Shown one piece after another: positions 32,836 through 42,500 of a stretch of DNA of 64,000 bases (its first letter is position 1; each line of letters starts with the position of its first letter). A program made the position numbers and the translations under genes. The DNA comes from Providencia hangzhouensis (GTDB lineage: Bacteria > Pseudomonadota > Gammaproteobacteria > Enterobacterales > Enterobacteriaceae). The notes under the pieces were generated by a model. It was not told where the DNA came from. It ran no database searches and worked only from the letters and a program-made list of their open reading frames with translations. The DNA is taken from NCBI RefSeq assembly GCF_029193595.2, contig NZ_CP135052.1:2480001-2544000 (forward strand). The letters run 5' to 3'.

Positions 32836-32871
32836 CCACAGCAAAAATCTTGCAAAAGATTTTTGCTGTGG
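32836..32871 (-). terminator. Perfect 16-base hairpin after the DUF333 lipoprotein gene
   Basis: Arms CCACAGCAAAAATCTT (32836-32851) and AAGATTTTTGCTGTGG (32856-32871) with a four-base loop. It starts 22 bases past the stop of the reverse-strand gene, so termination is the simplest reading, yet there is no U-tract after the stem. Confidence 0.45.
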
Positions 32872-32893
32872 TAATCAAGAAGTGAATGATTGA

Positions 32894-33127
32894 TTAGTGT
32901 TTTTTCTGACGGTATAGAGCCCATTCTTCAACTTTTTCACCTGATGGTAAAATACAGTAACCTACCTGTCCTTGTGCTGTATCTACAATTTCCAGAGTCC
33001 CTCCAATTTGTTCGCAATATACTGATGCTGGATTTGCCATGCCTACAGCCTTAGGCTCTATTTCGGTTTTATTGGAAACACATCCAGAAATGAGCACTAA
33101 ACTAGCTAATACAAGTACTTTCTTCAT
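32894..33127 (-). CDS. DUF333 small lipoprotein
   Basis: Small envelope lipoprotein of 77 residues with lipobox LISGC and one DUF333 domain (GMANPASVYCEQIGGTLEI ... GYCILPSGEKVEEWALYR). The family is common in enterobacteria, often mislabelled hemolysin, and has no established function. The usual cysteine of the family's CEEWALF-type ending is replaced by valine here (KVEEWALY). Confidence 0.85.
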   Translation of the reverse strand: MKKVLVLASLVLISGCVSNKTEIEPKAVGMANPASVYCEQIGGTLEIVDTAQGQVGYCILPSGEKVEEWALYRQKKH

Positions 33128-33434
33128 AAGAAATATTTTTTAAGTCAGTTTGGAATGTTTGTTTATTATAACGGAATGAAACTAATATAAACTGGTTTTT
33201 ATTCATAAATAAAACAACATCGCATTTAATGTTCAAAACTTCATCAACAACAGTCAATAAATTACTTTAGTCTATCAGCATTATTACTTAAAATTTCAAC
33301 TGTCAGCCTGACATGTTTACCTCTAAGAGTAATTATTGGCATCTTACTTATATCTATCAATATCTGGATTATATCAAATAATACTAGCTAACATTTTATG
33401 ACTATATATCTATTTGTAAGCCATAAAGCCTATT
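33128..33434. other. Gap without a recognised gene
   Basis: AT-rich. It contains the lipoprotein gene promoter; the only structure noted is the small palindrome TGTCAGCCTGACA at 33301-33313. Confidence 0.5.
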
Positions 33435-33644
33435 TTACTTCCGTCTTTTATTGTCAAATAGGACAATTAAAACACCACAAAATGCGACTAACAAACTACC
33501 AATAATATAATTCTGTCTATCAAATGCCAGGCCCATATCTTTCACACTTTCCCCATAAACAATAGGAATGCTTACATCCATATTGTAAGAAATAATCGCA
33601 GTAACGAGGCCAATAATTGTGAGTACCACACCGAATGTTTTCAT
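33435..33644 (-). CDS. Small membrane protein, function unknown
   Basis: Predicted inner-membrane protein of 69 residues with two hydrophobic segments, FGVVLTIIGLVTAIISY near the N-terminus and YIIGSLLVAFCGVLIVLF near the C-terminus, joined by a polar loop and ending in a basic tail. The start is placed at ATG 33644 (MKTFGVV) because AGGGGG lies six bases upstream; the ATG at 33650 abuts it. Monocistronic, not recognised. Confidence 0.65.
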   Translation of the reverse strand: MKTFGVVLTIIGLVTAIISYNMDVSIPIVYGESVKDMGLAFDRQNYIIGSLLVAFCGVLIVLFDNKRRK

Positions 33645-33968
33645 TTCCATCCCCCTACATTTGTATTTACTAAAAATAGATTAGCGAAGTATCTTGAGAA
33701 AGGCAAAATGAGAGGTCACAAATTACAATGTTTTCTTAAATAAAAAATGTTGTAATTTAAGCCATAGCGGGAAAATACTGGTTAATGATCAATTATAAAG
33801 ATAATTTTTTATGCACTTAAAGTTTTAAGTCAGAAAAACTCGTAATTAGATGTAATATGAAGTATTAATTATAAGTATTCTTATTATTAATAGGATAAAT
33901 AATCACACCCAGTTTTAACATGATGATTATTACTGTCTACTTTTATTCAAAGCACTATAATACATCGA
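33645..33968. other. Gap without a recognised gene
   Basis: AT-rich spacer upstream of the small membrane protein gene; nothing recognisable apart from its expected promoter. Confidence 0.4.
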
Positions 33969-34091
33969 TTAAAATGTATAAAACATCATCAATGCCGCTT
34001 GGCTAAATTTTTCAAAAAAAGAAATCATCGCAGGCAAAATAGCAATATTTAGAATGGCAACTAAGCCTACTGTTAGTAACGAAATTTCCAT
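33969..34091 (-). CDS. Possible 40-residue single-span membrane peptide
   Basis: Reverse-strand ORF MEISLLTVGLVAILNIAILP and onward, 40 residues, dominated by one hydrophobic helix followed by FFEKFSQAAL. It lies 30 bases downstream of ycgN on the same strand. No strong ribosome site is seen, so it may be coupled to upstream translation or be spurious. Composition is typical of small regulatory membrane peptides. Confidence 0.33.
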   Translation of the reverse strand: MEISLLTVGLVAILNIAILPAMISFFEKFSQAALMMFYTF

Positions 34092-34121
34092 AATAATTTA
34101 TTGTATATTGAGGATTTATTA

Positions 34122-34562
34122 CTATCCCTTACCCATAGGCCTATTCATTATGTGTTCTTCCCAGTCCACCACATCAATTTCTCTGACTGCAATATGGCGA
34201 ACGGACACACCTTCATTATGCATCGCCGCTTTGGACCCTGTTTTTAATGGATGCCAAGCTGGGAGAGTTTTCCCTTCTAATAACAAGCGGTAAGCACAAG
34301 TACTTGGCAACCATCCAAATGTTTCTAAGTTATAGCGATTAAGCTTTATGCAATCCGCTTCATAACTGAAGCGGTCTTCATAATGCTTACACTGGCAAGT
34401 TTTTAGATTTAGCTGATTACAAGCGACATTAGTGAAATAGATTTCATCAGTATCTTCATCCATTAACTTGTGCAAACAGCACTGCCCACAACCATCACAA
34501 AGAGATTCCCACTCTTCATCTGTCATTTCATCTAAAGTTTTAACTTGCCAGAACTGCGACAT
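34122..34562 (-). CDS. ycgN: YcgN family zinc/iron-cysteine cluster protein
   Basis: Conserved cytoplasmic protein of the YkgJ/CxxCxxCC family, 146 residues. The conserved cysteines are visible as [29 protein letters not shown] and DCIKL, and are likely metal ligands. It matches E. coli YcgN nearly throughout ([29 protein letters not shown]). It follows ycgM by 20 bases on the same strand. Biochemical role unknown. Confidence 0.93.
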   Translation of the reverse strand: MSQFWQVKTLDEMTDEEWESLCDGCGQCCLHKLMDEDTDEIYFTNVACNQLNLKTCQCKHYEDRFSYEADCIKLNRYNLETFGWLPSTCAYRLLLEGKTLPAWHPLKTGSKAAMHNEGVSVRHIAVREIDVVDWEEHIMNRPMGKG

Positions 34563-34582
34563 AATACTTATTAATCCTATAC

Positions 34583-35239
34583 TTAAATAACCCGAGTAGT
34601 CAGCGAGTGATCATTAATTGATAATTTTAGCATATCACCAGAAGCTAATGGGCCAACACCTTCAGGTGTTCCCGTTAAAATAACGTCCCCTGCACGCAAT
34701 GTGAAAAAACGGGACATATAGCTAATCAGTGGTAAAATTGGGGTGATCATATCACGCGTCGAGCCCTCTTGGCGAACTTCACCATTAATTTCTAAAGAAA
34801 GCTGAACATTTTGTAAATCATTCGGGCTACTGACAGGAATAAAACCCGAAATTGGGCATGACCCGTCAAATGATTTGCTTTTTTCCCATGGCTGACCAGC
34901 TTTCTTAAATTTAGCTTGTAAATCACGTAAGGTTAAATCCAATGCAACTGCATAACCTGCGATAGAGCGTGATACACGGTCTTCATCCGCATTTTTTAAT
35001 GGCATACCAATTAAAATTGCCATCTCAATTTCATGATGAACAGAACCAAAGTCTTTTGGAATAACAATTGATTGAGTAATGTCACACAAAGCAGTTTCTG
35101 GTTTAATAAAAATAACAGGCTCTTCCGGTGTAGCAGACCCCATTTCTTTTATATGCTTTGCATAATTACTACCAACACAAACAACTTTATTTGCAGGAAA
35201 ATCAAGTAACGCACCTTGCCAGTCACGATGTTGATACAT
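34583..35239 (-). CDS. ycgM: Fumarylacetoacetate hydrolase family protein YcgM
   Basis: FAH-fold enzyme of 218 residues (219 in E. coli), probably an acylpyruvate hydrolase or oxaloacetate tautomerase/decarboxylase. Metal ligands are visible in the [11 protein letters not shown] stretch and the catalytic loop [23 protein letters not shown] is the family C-terminal signature. Located between a lytic transglycosylase gene and ycgN with 19-20 base spacings, suggesting an operon. Confidence 0.93.
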   Translation of the reverse strand: MYQHRDWQGALLDFPANKVVCVGSNYAKHIKEMGSATPEEPVIFIKPETALCDITQSIVIPKDFGSVHHEIEMAILIGMPLKNADEDRVSRSIAGYAVALDLTLRDLQAKFKKAGQPWEKSKSFDGSCPISGFIPVSSPNDLQNVQLSLEINGEVRQEGSTRDMITPILPLISYMSRFFTLRAGDVILTGTPEGVGPLASGDMLKLSINDHSLTTRVI

Positions 35240-35258
35240 AATAGTACTCCTATTATCG

Positions 35259-36347
35259 TTATTTTATTTTATTAGCGATACCATCTGCCATCATGCATAC
35301 GCTCAATGCAAAATAATATGAGCGGTTCCAATGCATAATGGTACGGAAATTTTCAGTCACTAAAAATGCTCTGCCTTCAGGATCATCAGGGATAACCACC
35401 CACGTTTTTACGTCTGAAGGTAACTGAGCAAATGCAGGTAATGCCACGCCTAGTTCCTGCCATTCACTGACAGATTTCCCTTGTTCCGCTTTTACGCCTT
35501 CCAACGTTTTATTAAAATCTGCAGGTAAATTAACTTGGTAACCCCATGGCAATTGTGCTTGCCAACCTTCTGTTGACAAATAATTAGCGATGGATGCAAA
35601 TACATCAGATTTATTATTCCAGATGTCCATTTTTCCATCACCATCACCGTCCGCTGCGTAGGACAAATAGGAGGTTGGCATAAATTGACTTTGGCCCATA
35701 GCACCAGCCCATGAACCTTTAAGTTGTTGATCTTCTGGAATATAGCCTTTATCCATTATCTCAAGCGCAGCTAAAAGTTGTTTGCTAAAAAGCGCTTCTC
35801 TTCGCCCCTCAAAAGATAATGTCGCAAGTGCTGAAACCACATCCTCTTTACCCTGTGAACGTCCAAAACCACTTTCTAGTCCCCATAGCGAAACAATGAA
35901 CTGAGGTGGAACGCCATATTTATCACTGATAGCATCTAGAATGGATTTGTTTTCTAAATATTTGTCATAGCCCGCATTGATACGTGATTGTGGGAGTACA
36001 TTTTTTAAATAGCTTGCTAATGTAACCGTCGCCCTTTTCTCTGGTTGGCCTTTATCTGCTTTCACAACACGCTCAATAAAATGAACATTAGCAAAAGCAC
36101 GTTCAATGGTGTCTGGCTTAATCCCCTGAGTAATAGCATGTTCTTTCAGTAATTCCACATAAGCAGGAAATTGTGACGGTTCACGTTGTTCAATAGGGAA
36201 TGCTTTGTCTAAAGCAACGACTTCTTGGGCTATAGCCGCATTTTGTTCTACTGTAATCGGTTGAGTAACAACTGATTCGTTCTGCGTTGCAGAACAACTT
36301 GTTAAAAACAAACCAGCGACTAATGTATATAATAACGTTGGTTTCAT
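35259..36347 (-). CDS. Lytic murein transglycosylase, MltB family lipoprotein
   Basis: Outer-membrane-anchored peptidoglycan-cleaving enzyme of 362 residues: lipobox LTSC near residue 18, then the MltB-type catalytic core with SLWGLESGFGRSQG (catalytic Glu in ESGFG), KGSWAGAMGQSQFMPTSYL and DGDGDGKMDIWN. It is distinct from the housekeeping MltB by context: here it heads ycgM-ycgN. A TGGAGGAGA ribosome site precedes the ATG. No peptidoglycan-binding domain is seen at the C-terminus. Confidence 0.9.
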   Translation of the reverse strand: MKPTLLYTLVAGLFLTSCSATQNESVVTQPITVEQNAAIAQEVVALDKAFPIEQREPSQFPAYVELLKEHAITQGIKPDTIERAFANVHFIERVVKADKGQPEKRATVTLASYLKNVLPQSRINAGYDKYLENKSILDAISDKYGVPPQFIVSLWGLESGFGRSQGKEDVVSALATLSFEGRREALFSKQLLAALEIMDKGYIPEDQQLKGSWAGAMGQSQFMPTSYLSYAADGDGDGKMDIWNNKSDVFASIANYLSTEGWQAQLPWGYQVNLPADFNKTLEGVKAEQGKSVSEWQELGVALPAFAQLPSDVKTWVVIPDDPEGRAFLVTENFRTIMHWNRSYYFALSVCMMADGIANKIK

Positions 36348-36395
36348 TCGTCTCCTCCAGAGTGTTATTGCTTTTCAGGATTTTCTTAATTTGCT

Positions 36396-36665
36396 CTAGT
36401 TATTCAGTTCTTTGTGTTCTGAAAGCAAATTTTCCACCGGAGGTGGGAATTGTAGGTAATAACCAACCTCTATGAGATCAGATTTAACCTTTGCCAAGTC
36501 AGCATTGGCAAGCTTTTCACGCTTATCTAATGAGACGAGCATAGCAAATTGAGGTGTTCCAAATTGGGCTAATAATTCATCAGGAACACGTGAAAAATCA
36601 TCTTTCTTCTCAATATAAAGATAAGTTTGGTCACGCTTAGGGCTTCTATAAATTGCACAAATCAT
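36396..36665 (-). CDS. ycgL: YcgL domain protein
   Basis: Small conserved cytoplasmic protein of 89 residues, matching E. coli YcgL from [24 protein letters not shown] on. It is shorter than E. coli YcgL (108 residues) at both ends. Divergent from minC, the E. coli order. Function not established. Confidence 0.92.
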   Translation of the reverse strand: MICAIYRSPKRDQTYLYIEKKDDFSRVPDELLAQFGTPQFAMLVSLDKREKLANADLAKVKSDLIEVGYYLQFPPPVENLLSEHKELNN

Positions 36666-36794
36666 TATATTTAACTCTTTTTCTTAGTTCATTAGCTTGC
36701 TTGAAGTATGCAGTAACTATAACATGCTATTGTTTTACAGAATATCTTCACCCGAGGATTGTTTCGGAAATTTTAATTTGCTGAGTCTGGATAG

Positions 36795-37496
36795 ATGCCA
36801 CAATCGCCAATAGAACTTAAAGGCAGCAGTTTTACTCTTTCAGTTATTCACTTATACAGTGAAGAGCCTAAACTCATCAAAAAATCGCTGCAAGATAAAG
36901 TAAATCAGGCTCCTGATTTCTTTAAAAATGCTCCTGTCGTGATTAACATCGCTGAATTATCCCCAAATGCAGATTTACAGAGTATTCATAAATCTGTTAT
37001 TTCTGCGGGATTACGTATTGTTGGTATCAGTGGGTGCACTGACCCACAAATGCGACAAAAAGCAAACGATGCGGGTTTACCAATATTAAGCGAAGGTAAA
37101 AGCCAAAAACCTGTTGAAATTCAGCCTGAACCCCCGGCTGCTGTAGTTCAAGCTGAACCTTTATATCGTAAAACTCGTATTATCAATACCCCTGTTCGTT
37201 CTGGACAACGTATTTATGCACCAAATAGTGATCTGATCGTCACAAGCAATGTTAGTGCAGGTGCAGAACTATTAGCAGATGGTAATATCCATATTTATGG
37301 CGTGATGCGAGGCCGTGCATTAGCTGGAGCCTCCGGCGATATTGAAAGTCAGATTTATTGTACTCATTTGCAAGCTGAGCTGGTTTCAATTGCAGGTGAA
37401 TATTGGCTGAGCGATCAAATCCCTGCTGAATTTCTCGCCAAAGCAGCTAAACTTTGTTTAGTTGATAACAAACTTAACATCGAATATTTAAATTAG
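36795..37496 (+). CDS. minC: Septum site-determining protein MinC
   Basis: FtsZ polymerisation inhibitor that keeps division away from the poles, recruited to the membrane by MinD. The N-terminal FtsZ-binding domain (about 1-105) is followed by a variable linker and the right-handed beta-helix C-terminal domain ([45 protein letters not shown]). 233 residues. First gene of minCDE. Confidence 0.97.
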   Translation: MPQSPIELKGSSFTLSVIHLYSEEPKLIKKSLQDKVNQAPDFFKNAPVVINIAELSPNADLQSIHKSVISAGLRIVGISGCTDPQMRQKANDAGLPILSEGKSQKPVEIQPEPPAAVVQAEPLYRKTRIINTPVRSGQRIYAPNSDLIVTSNVSAGAELLADGNIHIYGVMRGRALAGASGDIESQIYCTHLQAELVSIAGEYWLSDQIPAEFLAKAAKLCLVDNKLNIEYLN

Positions 37497-37519
37497 ACCT
37501 TATTTACAAGGAATTATTC

Positions 37520-38335
37520 ATGGCACGCATAATTGTAGTGACTTCAGGTAAAGGTGGCGTTGGTAAAACCACTTCAAGCGCGGCCATAGCTACTGGCCTG
37601 GCACAAAAAGGGAACAAAACTGTAGTGATCGATTTTGATATCGGCCTACGTAACCTTGACCTTATCATGGGGTGTGAACGTCGAGTAGTCTATGACTTCG
37701 TAAACGTTATCCAAGGTGATGCAACCCTTAATCAGGCTTTAATCAAAGATAAGCGCACCGAGAATTTATTTATTTTACCTGCTTCGCAAACACGCGATAA
37801 AGACGCATTAACTCGTGAAGGCGTTGGCAAAATTCTTGACGAATTAAGTGACGATCTTGGTTTTGATTTTATTGTTTGTGATTCCCCCGCAGGTATTGAA
37901 AGTGGCGCCTTAATGGCACTATATTTTGCTGACGAAGCTATTATTACTACCAACCCAGAAGTTTCTTCTGTTCGCGACTCAGACCGTATTTTGGGTATTT
38001 TAGCGTCAAAATCACGCCGCGCAGAAAAAGGCGAAGCACCAATTAAAGAACACCTATTGCTAACACGCTATAACCCAGGCCGTGTAACGCGTGGTGATAT
38101 GCTAAGCATGGAAGATGTTCTGGAAATTCTGCGTATTCCTTTGATCGGTGTTATTCCTGAAGACCAATCTGTACTGCGCTCTTCCAACCAAGGCGAACCC
38201 GTTATTCTGGATACAGAGTCTGATGCAGGCCAAGCCTATGATGATTGTGTTGCACGTATTTTAGGTGAAGATCGCCCTATCCGTTTCATTGAAGAAGAGA
38301 AAAAAGGTTTCTTAAAACGCCTATTTGGGGGGTAA
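37520..38335 (+). CDS. minD: Septum site-determining ATPase MinD
   Basis: Membrane-associated ATPase that drives pole-to-pole Min oscillation with MinE and recruits MinC. The deviant Walker A GKGGVGKT is at 10-17, and the membrane-targeting amphipathic C-terminus EEKKGFLKRLFGG is intact. 271 residues, essentially as in E. coli. It is 23 bases after minC and 3 bases before minE. Confidence 0.98.
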   Translation: MARIIVVTSGKGGVGKTTSSAAIATGLAQKGNKTVVIDFDIGLRNLDLIMGCERRVVYDFVNVIQGDATLNQALIKDKRTENLFILPASQTRDKDALTREGVGKILDELSDDLGFDFIVCDSPAGIESGALMALYFADEAIITTNPEVSSVRDSDRILGILASKSRRAEKGEAPIKEHLLLTRYNPGRVTRGDMLSMEDVLEILRIPLIGVIPEDQSVLRSSNQGEPVILDTESDAGQAYDDCVARILGEDRPIRFIEEEKKGFLKRLFGG

Positions 38336-38338
38336 ATA

Positions 38339-38620
38339 ATGGCTTTATTGGATTTCTTTCTGTCGAGAAAAAAAACGACAGCGAATATCGCAAAAGAGCG
38401 ATTACAGATCATCGTTGCAGAACGCCGCCGTGGTGATAGCGAGCCCCCATATCTTGCAGATATGAAAAGAGATATTTTGCAGGTTATCTGTAAGTATGTC
38501 CAAGTTGACCCTGAGATGTTATCAGTGCAATTTGAGCAAAAAGGGGATGATATTTCTGTTCTTGAACTAAACGTTACGTTGCCAGAAGGTGACGACATAA
38601 AAACGACAACAGAAAAATAA
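38339..38620 (+). CDS. minE: Cell division topological specificity factor MinE
   Basis: Small protein that stimulates the MinD ATPase and restricts MinCD to the poles. The N-terminal anti-MinCD and membrane segment [30 protein letters not shown] is followed by the topological domain ending in acidic DDIKTTTEK. 93 residues against 88 in E. coli. Last gene of minCDE. Confidence 0.97.
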   Translation: MALLDFFLSRKKTTANIAKERLQIIVAERRRGDSEPPYLADMKRDILQVICKYVQVDPEMLSVQFEQKGDDISVLELNVTLPEGDDIKTTTEK

Positions 38621-38631
38621 TTCGTGAAAGA

Positions 38632-38680
38632 AAGCCGCTGTCTAACTTTTGTTTCATGCAATAGCTTGCGGCTTACTTTT
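38632..38680 (+). terminator. Possible terminator of minCDE
   Basis: Stem AAGCCGC (38632-38638) with GCGGCTT (38668-38674), then ACTTTTT. The loop is long (29 bases), so efficiency is uncertain. Confidence 0.45.
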
Positions 38681-38745
38681 TATGATTTAGCCCAATTAAT
38701 CAAATGGTTACATGATGATTTCGCTAAAGGAAAAACCTATTCCTT

Positions 38746-39519
38746 TTATAATTCAAATTTAATTTCCATTGTTATCAGTTTTTTTAAACCTTCTGGCGGT
38801 GCTCCTACTGAGCGGCTTTTCTGTACAGCTGATAACGCAGCTTGGTCGAGCGTATTATGTGTTGAGGAATTAACTATACGCACCATCGTAATTTCCCCTA
38901 ATGAGGAAAGTTGAAAACTTACTTTTACAACTCCTTGGATATTGGTATTTCTCGCTTTTCTTGGGTAACGTTTATGTCGTTCAATTTCACTACGTAATTT
39001 ATCAATATAGCTTTGATAAGTTGAATCTATTGCATTTCCTACCGAGGTCGTCCTTTGTGCTCCCTTCTGGCCTGCCGCATTAGATTGATTATCGTTTTTC
39101 CCCACATGCTGCTCTTGTTTTACATCATCATTTTTTTCACTTTTTTGTTGCGGCTCTTTCTGCTGAGTAACCTTTTTATTAGTTTGTTTTTCCTCTTTCT
39201 GTTTGATGACTTTTTTCTGATCATCAGAAATTTTATTTTCATCGCTATGTGAACTTTTTTTATTAGCAACTTTAATTACTGCATTTTCATTTTGTTGTGA
39301 TTCAGCAAGTAAGCCCCCTGATAGCTTATTATTTAATATTGTATCGTTTGCTTGCTTTTCAATTACATTTTGCATCAATAAAACAGAAACAATAGCTGCT
39401 TGTATTGGTGTATAAATTTGTGCAGAACGTGTTTTTTCTATACTTAAACAATAAAAAACGATGCCAAAATGGAATAATAAAGAAACCATAACAGCAAAAT
39501 TAAAACGTAAAGTAAGCAT
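38746..39519 (-). CDS. TonB-like energy transducer of the hemophilin locus
   Basis: Inner-membrane protein coupling ExbBD energy to an outer-membrane receptor. The N-terminal membrane anchor at about 6-26 carries the SxxxH motif (Ser13, His17) typical of TonB, and the C-terminal domain at about 165-257 reads IERHKRYPRKARNTNIQGVV and LDQAALSAVQKS. The periplasmic linker at about 85-150 is rich in Lys, Gln and Glu rather than the Pro-rich EP/KP repeats of E. coli TonB. It is last in the hemophilin operon, 65 bases after the receptor, so it probably serves that receptor specifically. Confidence 0.9.
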   Translation of the reverse strand: MLTLRFNFAVMVSLLFHFGIVFYCLSIEKTRSAQIYTPIQAAIVSVLLMQNVIEKQANDTILNNKLSGGLLAESQQNENAVIKVANKKSSHSDENKISDDQKKVIKQKEEKQTNKKVTQQKEPQQKSEKNDDVKQEQHVGKNDNQSNAAGQKGAQRTTSVGNAIDSTYQSYIDKLRSEIERHKRYPRKARNTNIQGVVKVSFQLSSLGEITMVRIVNSSTHNTLDQAALSAVQKSRSVGAPPEGLKKLITMEIKFEL

Positions 39520-39536
39520 TTTAATATCCCTAACAA

Positions 39537-39576
39537 CCCTTCGCCAATACTAAAATACAGCGGCATCAGCGAAGGG
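39537..39576 (-). other. Inverted repeat between receptor and tonB genes
   Basis: CCCTTCGC (39537-39544) with GCGAAGGG (39569-39576), perfect eight-base arms in the 65-base gap. It would form a hairpin in the operon mRNA, perhaps a processing or attenuation site; there is no U-tract. Confidence 0.45.
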
Positions 39577-39584
39577 GATCCCTT

Positions 39585-42500
39585 TTAGAAGCGACTTGTT
39601 ACATTGAAACGCACAGTCCTACCCGGTGCAGGCATCATACTGCGGGTTAATGGGTCTATATAATATTCATCAAATAAGTTTGTGGCTAATAATTCAAATG
39701 ATAGGTCTTTATTAAACTGATAATTAACATAAGCATCAGCGGTAAAAACGGCATTCCAACTCATCGGGTCATTGTTTAATGGCGCATACTGGTTCGGGTA
39801 TTTATCCATCATTTCCGCTTCATCTTCATTTTTTGCTTTGCTGTGATAACGCATGCGGCTACCCACTTCTAAACGTTCATCTAAGAAGCGCAAACCTAGG
39901 TTGGCATGAATGCTGTACTTAGGTTGCAATTGAGTACGCAAATAGCCGCCAGGGAACCCTGCTGTTGTACACTCTGAGCCACCAAATTGGTTATAGGGAT
40001 CCATTACCATCAATGAAACTTCATCACAAACCTCATTTTTTAAGCGGTAATCCACACCTAAGTCACCGAATACCCAGCCATTATCATAACGCGCCAACAG
40101 TTCCAAACCGGCCGTGTTATGTTTATCAACCTGCGTAAAGACTAACCTGTAGTTCCTATCAAATGCGTTTGTAACAACCGTGTTATAGTAGTTTATGCGT
40201 AAATCAGCATGGTTTTCTGCCGCGACGAGACCTTGGAAATTACGCACATATCCCAGTTCTATCGTATGGCTGCGTTCTGGCAAATAAACCGGTGGCGTGT
40301 AATTCGGCTCTCTTCCCCCCGAAAAACCAATAGTGTCTTCAAAGATACTTGGCATCCTAACGGTTTCTAAATAACGCCCAAATATTCGATCGTTCTCTGT
40401 TAAATAAATTGTTGCCCCTAATGCCGGAGCCCAAGCTGATTCTTCATTTCTTTTTGGCGCTTTAAATTTTTGTTTATTGGAATACTTCACTTCATCATAC
40501 CCGTTATTAGTAATATCTGCTTTTCGGTATTTTTTTGCTTTTAAGCCTGTTACGGGGTCAATTATTTCTTCTTTTAAATCAATCTCGCCATTATAGAATG
40601 GATTATTTTTTCGTATAAACCGGTTATTTTCATCCACCTTCCATTTTACTATATTGTTTCTTTCTGTAATTCTAAACTCAAATTTTTTTTTATTTACATC
40701 CATTCGATAGTGAGCATACATTAATGAATCTGCTTTCATATTTAGTGCTTTTCCGATAAAGATTCGCCTTTCATAAGATCTTTCTGCTGTATCTTTAAAT
40801 GTCTTCCCTTTATCATCAACATACTCTTGTATGACTTGGTACTCTTTCTCACTTAACACACGAGAGAGTCGAAAATTTCTCGCCGTTATATGGCTATAAG
40901 GTGCATAATTTATATCTTTAGCCGCAATACGTCTCTCTTTTAATAAATCCCTTGACCAGTAGCTAATATATTGAGCCCCCGCATTCAGACTTAACCAATC
41001 AGTAGGCTGCCAATCAAAGCGAATAGTCCCATTATATTCTCGACGCTTACCTTCCCTTGGGATAGCTCGGAACATGTTACCCTTTGGGCTAGAGTCCGAA
41101 TTAAAGATATCTTCACGGCTACCAATAGTTTCATCAATTAAGCTTCCCATTAAAGTCACTTTAAATTCAGGTGTAATTTGAAATTTATTGGATAATGAAA
41201 CACCATAGCGATCGTTTAGTTGGTTTAATTTAATCCCATCAACTAAGGTGCCATTGATAGCAGGATTTTTAGCTACATTTTTATCTCGACCAAATTCATA
41301 ATTCCAATCCCTTTCCACTGGTTCCCTAGGTTGGCCACCTGCGGTATTTGAGTTTAAATTAGTTTTTGTCAACCAATAGCCTAATCGAAAGTCAATCCAA
41401 CCAATGGATTCGGGTTTGAACGAATAATTGGCGTAAAAAGTATTTAACGCCAAGTTAGCTAAAGGCCATTGTGGAATTTTTCCCTCTAAATCATGATAAC
41501 GAATTTGCGATGGCATGATTTCGCCATAATGACTTGATGTATGCATATAACCAATGGATAAGTCCTGTGAATTAGGTAGCATTAAATTTAATTTAGCTAA
41601 CCATGTCGACATTTCATTTGATGTATTCGCCACCTCTTTATTTGGCCCATAAATCCTAGCTACGAAGGGCATATATGGGTCTATCGCTTTATTTGAGTTA
41701 TTAGGGTCATAAGTAATGATGTCGTCATAAAATTTACCCGCCCCTCGGCGCCCAGCAAAATAATTACCTTGGTTGCGATAGCTGTATGCTAGCATCAAAT
41801 CAAACTTTTCTTGCCGTGTCCCAACGGCAATACGCGCTGCGTTATCTTGCAGATTAAAGAAATTAGCGTTACCTTTACTGCGAGGATCAACAAGCATTTC
41901 GTGATCTTTAAAATAAATCCCACGAAACTTCTGCATGTCTAACGTATTCAATAGCCGCTTATCATCACGGTAATCTATACCGTGGCTTAATTGATTAACC
42001 CTCGGTTTTGTCGAGTTACTCGATGTTTCTAATTTAATATCAAAACCAAACTTGTCGTATTTATCCACAACGTCATCAATGCCTAGCGTTGTTATAGCAA
42101 CTCCTCCCCCCGTCGATGTACGCACATTGCGGTCTAGCGTTGCACTTTTCATTACCTTAATGCTACTAATCATATTCGGGTCGATATAATTACGATTATT
42201 CGCCCCATTATAACCACGCCAAACAGTGATAGCTTGCTCTGTACCGTCTACAGTCACCGGGACACGCCCTTGCCCCTGTATACCCCGAACATTGGGGTCT
42301 ATTGCCCCGCTATTACGGGCATCTCCACTATATACCCCTACCGCATGGTTAATAGTGTCTGCGGGGTTAGTACCTTTATAACGATCAATTTCTTCTTTAC
42401 TAATGTAAATATTTGATTCATCTTTATCATATTGGTCATCCGCCCCTTTTCTATCACGCTCTTTGATTGTGGCCGCTTTATCATTTACCACAATAGAACC

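Larger units (their letters stand above)
31303..32893. other. Long palindrome-rich regulatory region upstream of the fimbrial operon
   Basis: About 1.6 kb of AT-rich DNA without a clear gene over 50 codons. It contains the pilin promoter, an extended dyad at 31401-31417 (TCATAC-N5-GTATGA), three CACTC/GAGTG dyads (31959-31973, 32311-32335, 32388-32402), one weak small ORF (32099-32236) and a 16-base perfect hairpin (32836-32871). No site-specific recombinase gene or flanking long inverted repeat of the mrp switch type was recognised. Confidence 0.6.

Noticed and set aside
31303..32893. Phase-variable invertible promoter of the mrp type
   Set aside because: No recombinase gene nearby and no pair of long inverted repeats seen by eye; the short dyads are regulator-like. 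A strand-switch PCR would be decisive.
38624..38914. 96-codon forward ORF after minE
   Set aside because: Lies opposite the end of the tonB-like gene, begins inside the terminator hairpin, and its protein looks random.
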